From: Cymbomonas tetramitiformis
Lineage: Eukaryota > Chlorophyta > Pyramimonadophyceae > Pyramimonadales > Pyramimonadaceae
Length of the DNA: 64,000 bases
Direction of reading: 5' to 3'
NCBI GenBank assembly: GCA_001247695.2
Contig: LGRX02015092.1
Location: forward strand, 1-64,000
Positions 61,501 through 64,000 of this stretch are shown here, piece by piece; the stretch's first letter is position 1; every line of letters begins with the position of its first letter. The notes below the pieces were generated by a model that did not search any database, was not told the DNA's origin, and was given only the letters and a program-made list of their open reading frames with translations. The position numbers and the translations under genes were made by a program.

Positions 61501-62032
61501 CCTCCAGAAGGAGCCCCCTGGCCCAGTGAACGTTGCCACGCTCACCTTAAACTTTGGCAGCGAGCCCGTCAGGACCCACTACACAACGGGGCTACGCTTC
61601 ACGGAGCGACGCGGCGGTGCCAAGCCTCGGCAGCGCTTAAGCGAATACGGGCACCGTGAACTCCCCCAAGTTACACAGCCCAGGAGGAGCACCTTTGACG
61701 GCCAGGATGGGCCGTGGCCTCCTGACATCACGAAACTGCGAAAGGCGAATTTGCTGCCCCCCAGCAGCCATGACCCAACACCGCCCAACACAGGTAGGAC
61801 CCAGGAGCCAGGACCCGTGCCCCCGCAAGAGGCGCATGAGGCGATGCACACAACTCATTGCGCTTTGCAAGGCAGTTGGAACCCCAAGGGGCATGGGCAA
61901 TCGGCCTGCCCCTTAGGTACCCACCATCAGTTGCTGGTGGCTCGGTTGAATCAAGTTAGTGGCCCGGCTTCAGAGGAAAGTGGACGTGGCGTGTGCATGC
62001 AATATGTGGGCGGCGTGAGCTCTCCCCTCTAG
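52368..62032 (+). CDS. Second large coiled-coil, Ser/Pro-rich protein, partial model
   Basis: Exons with GT-AG borders: 52368-52511 (ATG), 52664-52794, 53686-53833, 54978-about 55277, 55427-55615, 55893-55967, 56051-56287, 56690-56759, about 58945-59119, about 59293-59482, 60168-about 60235, 60659-60764, 61414-61793. The first four join in matching phase. Sequence alternates acidic helices (MRQLDEMEMDEDSDDDQE), Lys/Arg/Glu coiled-coil segments (QIKALKLREESQQSASG, AQLEAEQIEKTMK) and basic disordered parts. No family is recognised. It resembles the 25.9-41.8 kb gene in architecture but not in clear sequence. The last exons and the stop are uncertain; the frame is open to 62032. Confidence 0.5.
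52664..52794 (+). CDS. Exon 2, ending inside a minisatellite
   Basis: After the acceptor CACGTGGCAG the frame reads VRVYDPVLGEYEKEVSLQEV, LDEIMESNTSPWTALAHAAQ and HWA, ending GGGCCAG/GTGGAA in phase 2. Its last 25 or so bases are the founder-like copy of the 52-bp array that follows. Phase agrees with the exon at 53686. Confidence 0.55.
52775..53410. repeat. 52-bp minisatellite registered on a splice donor
   Basis: About 12 copies repeat ACATGCGGCTCAGCGCTGG, the junction GCCAG/GTGG and a TGCGAGCCATGCCCTCCCTG intron part. Each unit therefore copies the exon 2 end and its donor. Variants (GGGGCAG, TGTCAGCC) are shared between neighbouring copies, as expected of local duplication. Confidence 0.95.
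53686..53833 (+). CDS. Acidic exon 3 of the second coiled-coil gene
   Basis: After the acceptor GATGTCAG one base completes an Arg codon. The frame then reads GHAAVLKDLSHGEFADIMRQ, LDEMEMDEDSDDDQECSAAS and VRSPSEPRT to an ACA/GTGAGA donor. The Asp/Glu cluster is notable. Confidence 0.55.
53838..53990. repeat. 49-50 bp tandem repeat after exon 3
   Basis: Three copies of a unit with GTCGGATTGTCTGCTGCGG and CGATCTCGACCCTGC start within ten bases of the donor at 53833. Confidence 0.9.
54480..54632. repeat. Short tandem repeat, about 30 bp units
   Basis: CTGACCGTCTGATCGGTGGG-like units recur about five times with CAGTCCTGG linkers. No coding sequence is supported in 54000-54970. Confidence 0.7.
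54978..55277 (+). CDS. Exon 4 of the second coiled-coil gene
   Basis: After the acceptor CAATCGCCACAG the frame reads PRVPSTGLVSNPSDRQGADL, VTSAATIAVATSFAGALSSR, KATKLPLALASSLRPWGDAV and GSRSVSEQSTAQQLEAFRRR to near 55277, where a GTCTGA would be a weak donor. A long frame on the opposite strand covers the same bases but lacks exon signals. Confidence 0.4.
55427..55615 (+). CDS. Coiled-coil exon, 63 codons
   Basis: After the acceptor CTCTGGAGCAG the frame reads LAVHEVRQKARTARKEASSG, RTQLQGLQIKALKLREESQQ and SASGSATARRAQLEAEQIEK then TMK, ending AAG/GTGCGC. Phase 0 at both ends, with clear heptads. Confidence 0.6.
55893..55967 (+). CDS. Coiled-coil exon, 25 codons
   Basis: The frame reads ELEKLCKEADRRAALAAVEA then LSMER between a GTGCGGCAG acceptor and a CGG/GTGAGG donor, phase 0 at both ends. 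Confidence 0.6.
56051..56287 (+). CDS. Basic exon, 79 codons
   Basis: The frame reads ASEKMTPTWKRMPAQRCRSS, TNEARRMSARGRYQPLADRT, KARVVQDAMAGIMAGVAPAG and EYIGGLGPSQRVARNAADP to a CCG/GTGAGG donor. The acceptor may be GTTGTGAG (phase 0) or the stronger GTGTCAG 20 bases upstream, which breaks the phase. Confidence 0.55.
56690..56759 (+). CDS. Short exon
   Basis: Between the acceptor GTGCCTGCAG and the donor GCAG/GTGCGG the frame reads SRQMVTGFVEHEAYMRGLGA then DGA. Good borders, short length. Confidence 0.45.
56985..57118. repeat. Sixth copy of the 27.8-29.2 kb intronic repeat family
   Basis: AAGTGTGTGCTTAAACC, GATCCCCGG, ACACATAGTGCAGGCA and GGCTACGTGGGCAC follow the same order as the blocks at 28750 and 29125, now in an intron of a different gene. 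Confidence 0.6.
57118..57565. repeat. 27-bp minisatellite
   Basis: About 16 copies of a unit like GCAAATAAAGACACAGGGAG plus ATTCTCA occur, some shortened by one or two bases. It follows directly on the dispersed repeat copy at 56985. Open frames across it are artefacts. Confidence 0.95.
57880..58810. repeat. Three diverged copies of an intronic block
   Basis: The block with CAAGATSCGTATGACCCAGG, TCCGTGACG and CCATTTGGCTCGAGCGCGCC occurs near 57905-58010, 58165-58235 and 58705-58805. A companion block with GCTGACGGAGCGTGTTGGCG lies before the last two (near 58065 and 58605). These segmental duplications lie within a presumed intron. Confidence 0.7.
58945..59119 (+). CDS. Ser-rich exon
   Basis: The frame reads SSATNDTAGRWRSGSHGQHQ, TPERAVYVSEGPSAKATVGV and RCAAPSRRPDVLPHAKRDP to a CCCG/GTGAGT donor. 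The acceptor is uncertain because several AG sites lie in a G-rich stretch. Confidence 0.4.
59293..59482 (+). CDS. Possible exon
   Basis: After the acceptor TTTCTTGGCAG one frame reads FARVNVREKNGYFRRDLCHN, AEEEDEPVPPVAARSKPVMP and EPRWGSGNPPPCRSTIDVPS then AQ to GCAG/GTGCGC. Its phase does not match the preceding donor as placed. Confidence 0.35.
59955..60170. repeat. 30-bp minisatellite registered on a splice acceptor
   Basis: Seven copies of a unit such as ATGCATGCAG/GTGCTGACTG plus GGGGCCGTAG end exactly at the acceptor TATGCAG before GTGCTGGAGGAGG (60168). Each unit thus copies the acceptor AG and the first exon bases GTGCTG. Confidence 0.85.
60168..60235 (+). CDS. Exon after the acceptor-linked array
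   Basis: The frame reads VLEEDPCSTRSTDSFLGPAW then DPG to a possible GG/GTACCA donor. It stays open further, through two related segments near 60325 and 60418 (RWDPSTV, RWNPSTV) that are probably intronic repeats. Confidence 0.4.
60659..60764 (+). CDS. Charged exon
   Basis: After the acceptor TTTGCTTGCAG the frame reads DAQANEREVGRALGPDIKRP then RQRSRSYDDLNRLHD to a GACG/GTACTG donor. The RSRSYDDL stretch is a likely phosphorylation site region. Confidence 0.45.
61414..61793 (+). CDS. Late exon of the second coiled-coil gene
   Basis: After the acceptor GCGGCGCAG the frame reads LKELHQAGQGGRRGVSAPSE, ATQRIILSPLQKEPPGPVNV, TTGLRFTERRGGAKPRQRLS and PWPPDITKLRKANLLPPSSH to an ACAG/GTAGGA donor. 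If the donor is not used, the frame runs to a stop at 62032. Confidence 0.45.
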
Positions 62033-62265
62033 GCTTGGAGGGATAAGCCATGAAGGTGTGTTGGTGATTGTAGAGACGGAGTGATAACGGGGGGGCTCTT
62101 TGACGTGGATGCCTCAGGATTCATGGGTGCTCCACTCGGTGCAAAGGTAGGGTCACGAGGCCGGCGGTTACGGTTACGTTCGCGCAGCCACGAAGACCTA
62201 TGCGCTGGAGCATTGTTAGACCCAGACCATGATCCGGAGCCTAAGCTGCAGTAGGGCTTGTCTGC

Positions 62266-62871
62266 TCACATGGGTTGGGAATCTCCCGGATGGAGGAGGA
62301 TCCCACTGTTGTAATTAGAAAAGAAATAGGTATACTTCTCATTATTAGTTCGGTGTTTCATTTCCTGTTTAGCAGTGAAAAACTGAGCTCTTCTCTTTTC
62401 TTTTCTTTTCTTTTCTTTTCTTTTCTTTCTTTTCTTTTCTTTTCTTTTCTTTTCTTTTCTTTTCTTTTCTTTTCTTTTCTTTTCTTTTCTTTTCTTTTCT
62501 TTTCTTTCTTTCTTTTCTTTTCTTTTCTTTTCTTTTCTTTTCTTTTCTTTCTTTTCTTTTCTTTTCTTTTCTTTTCTTTTCTTTTCTTTTTTTCTTTTCT
62601 TTTCTTTTCTTTTCTTTTCTTTTCTTTTCTTTTCTTTTCTTTCTTCCTCCAAATCGTTCGACCAGTCAATTTCTTTTTTCCGGGTTTCGTGTAAAACTTC
62701 GAGCACGTGAGTGGAGATAGCGATGTCAACGCCGCAAATTAAGTTGCATGGGCCATTAAAGCATGGTGTAACCCAATGGCCGTATCTCCACAACATGTTC
62801 ATAATGGCGCATGTGTAGGTTGGAAAGGTCTCCGCAGTCGCAAAAACAAGGAGGTCCACATGGTAGCCCAT
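62266..62871 (-). CDS. ORF reading through a GAAAA microsatellite
   Basis: An ATG at 62871 opens MGYHVDLLVFATAETFPTYT, CAIMNMLWRYGHWVTPCFNG and PCNLICGVDIAISTHVLEVL, then HETRKKEIDWSNDLEEE before entering a Lys/Arg/Glu tract encoded by the repeat. The first 75 residues look like a real, Cys-rich domain, but I do not recognise it. The repeat-coded part is probably artefactual, or the true exon ends near 62650. Confidence 0.35.
   Translation of the reverse strand: MGYHVDLLVFATAETFPTYTCAIMNMLWRYGHWVTPCFNGPCNLICGVDIAISTHVLEVLHETRKKEIDWSNDLEEERKEKKRKEKKRKEKKRKKEKKRKEKKRKEKKEKKRKEKKRKEKKERKEKKRKEKKRKEKKRKEKKRKEKKRKKRKEKKRKEKRRAQFFTAKQEMKHRTNNEKYTYFFSNYNSGILLHPGDSQPM
62390..62645. repeat. (TTTTC)n microsatellite, about 255 bp
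   Basis: An almost uninterrupted pyrimidine tract of pentamers with a few TTTC and TTTTTTC variants. Such long homopyrimidine tracts can form triplex DNA. Confidence 0.97.
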
Positions 62872-62984
62872 ATACGCCAATGTTGAGTTAAGTAACCCTT
62901 ACTAAGTTGTGCAAATTAAGGAAATGTAAATACTAAACAGCTTTGTATTGGCACCTTGTCATATTATGGCATGGTTAACCTATC

Positions 62985-63110
62985 GATTTTCCATCAAGGG
63001 CCGATATCTCGTTTTACCGACATCGATATTTTATATATCGCCGATATGTTTGTGCGAATATCGGCGATATATCTATATCGATATCGATGGGCTCGATTTG
63101 CGATCCCGAA
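62985..63110. repeat. ATCGAT-rich palindromic block
   Basis: A perfect 15-bp inverted repeat (63033-63047 and 63058-63072, core TCGCCGATAT) with a 10-base loop lies among overlapping ATCGAT motifs. Its ends GGGCCGATATC and GATATCGATGGGCTC are roughly inverted. It resembles the interior of the hAT-like MITE at 45994 and may be a decayed relative. The rest of 63110-64000 holds CT-rich and GGAACG-type sequence and no supported gene. Confidence 0.5.
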
Positions 63111-64000
63111 TGTTACTTGTTAAATATGGGAGCGTGTTTATAAATCCAAAATATCGATCACTGCCGATTATATCAGAGTTATCGATAACTTTATGAGTAA
63201 TCAAAGATAGGTAACTTACCGCTGGTTTACTATATATAGTAACAGGTTACGACAAACAATACCAATATCGAAACCATCCCCTCCCCAGGACAAGTAGTGT
63301 ACCTATCGGAATCGATATTTTATGAACAATGAAGTATCGCGGTCAATCAAATTATTGTCAAATCACTTAGGCCGTTTAGGGTTTCGACGACAAAATGAAG
63401 ATGTTGAAATCTGTCGACAACAAAAATGGCGACACATAACTTGATCGATAACGCGTATGACTTTCTACACCGATTAGATATATCTTGACATATATGCGAT
63501 ACCCACAACTGGGGGTCGTCGATTTATTCAGATTAGAAATTTGGCGCGAAATGCAACCGGTGCGGGAACGAGTTATCTTCCAAGCCCCGCACCGCCTCCA
63601 TTTTTTTCGCCTGCCCCATGACTCATTTCGTTTCAACATCCTCCGCCTCCACTCTCGCACATCCTTCCACTCACCCTCCCCCGCCCCATTCCCCCCTCCC
63701 TCACCACCCAAATTACCCCCAACCATGCCACCCCTATGCCACTACAATGGCCAATAAGGGGATTTACGTAGTCCCGTTAGAGAATAAGAAAATCCCGTCC
63801 ACAGAATTTCTCCCAGGACTCCTGTCCTCCTAGGTCCTCCTTTCCATGTCATCATTTAGGGGGGGGTTAGAAGTATTAAATGTATATCGTTTTTCACACG
63901 GGGAGGGGACTGGAACGGAATGGGAATTCCATATGGAACGCATAGAACGGGAATCGTTCCCGTCGGGAATTATTTGAAAATAAATCATTTGTGTAGGGAG

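Noticed and set aside
62358..62729. Lys/Arg/Glu-rich protein wholly within the TTTTC tract
   Set aside because: Low-complexity translation of a microsatellite.
1..64000. tRNA and rRNA genes
   Set aside because: No cloverleaf or rRNA core was recognised by eye; a covariance search would be decisive.

Overview
The window looks like nuclear DNA of a eukaryote, most likely a green-lineage protist such as a prasinophyte-type green alga. The lineage is inferred. Genes are split by many short introns with GT-AG borders, often GTGAG or GTGCG donors. There are no bacterial operons, rRNA or recognisable tRNA genes. The one fully modelled gene encodes a Rab5-type VPS9 exchange factor with the length (521 aa) and C-terminal block I know from plant VPS9A. 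Transposable elements, minisatellites and one 594-base assembly gap fill much of the rest.

Layout. 1-7.7 kb: two minus-strand retroelement gag regions. One (about 0.5-3.8 kb) is split by a 2.06 kb inverted-repeat element with a 4-bp target duplication. The other lies in a complete 3.39 kb LTR element (4282-7672) with near-identical LTRs and a 5-bp target duplication; it carries gag but no visible pol. 7.7-19.9 kb: AT-richer DNA with isolated exon-like ORFs, several tandem arrays (8.8, 10.2, 11.5 kb) and a decayed RNase H domain (about 16 kb). 20-25 kb: the VPS9 gene on the minus strand, 12 exons, whose stop codon lies inside a 62-bp minisatellite. 25.05-25.95 kb: a head-to-head intergenic interval. 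25.95-41.8 kb: a plus-strand gene for a Ser/Pro-rich, coiled-coil protein of unknown function, with minisatellite-filled introns. 41.8-51.2 kb: mostly AT-rich, with small ORFs, a hAT-like MITE, a G-rich inverted-repeat element and a three-exon secreted or ER-type cyclophilin (minus). 52.4-62 kb: a second plus-strand gene of the same general style. 62-64 kb: a TTTTC microsatellite and palindromic ATCGAT-rich DNA.

Most unusual theme. In both large plus-strand genes several minisatellites are registered on a splice junction: each unit copies the end of the exon plus the GT donor (32.5, 36.6 and 52.8 kb), or the AG acceptor plus the exon start (60.0 kb). One such array makes up nearly all of a 4.16 kb intron. 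Exons on either side of these arrays keep a compatible phase wherever both ends could be fixed, so the arrays appear to grow introns without disturbing the protein.

Limits. Exon borders come from splice motifs, phase and protein likeness read by eye. Only the VPS9 and cyclophilin models are complete; the two coiled-coil genes are partial and functionally unassigned.
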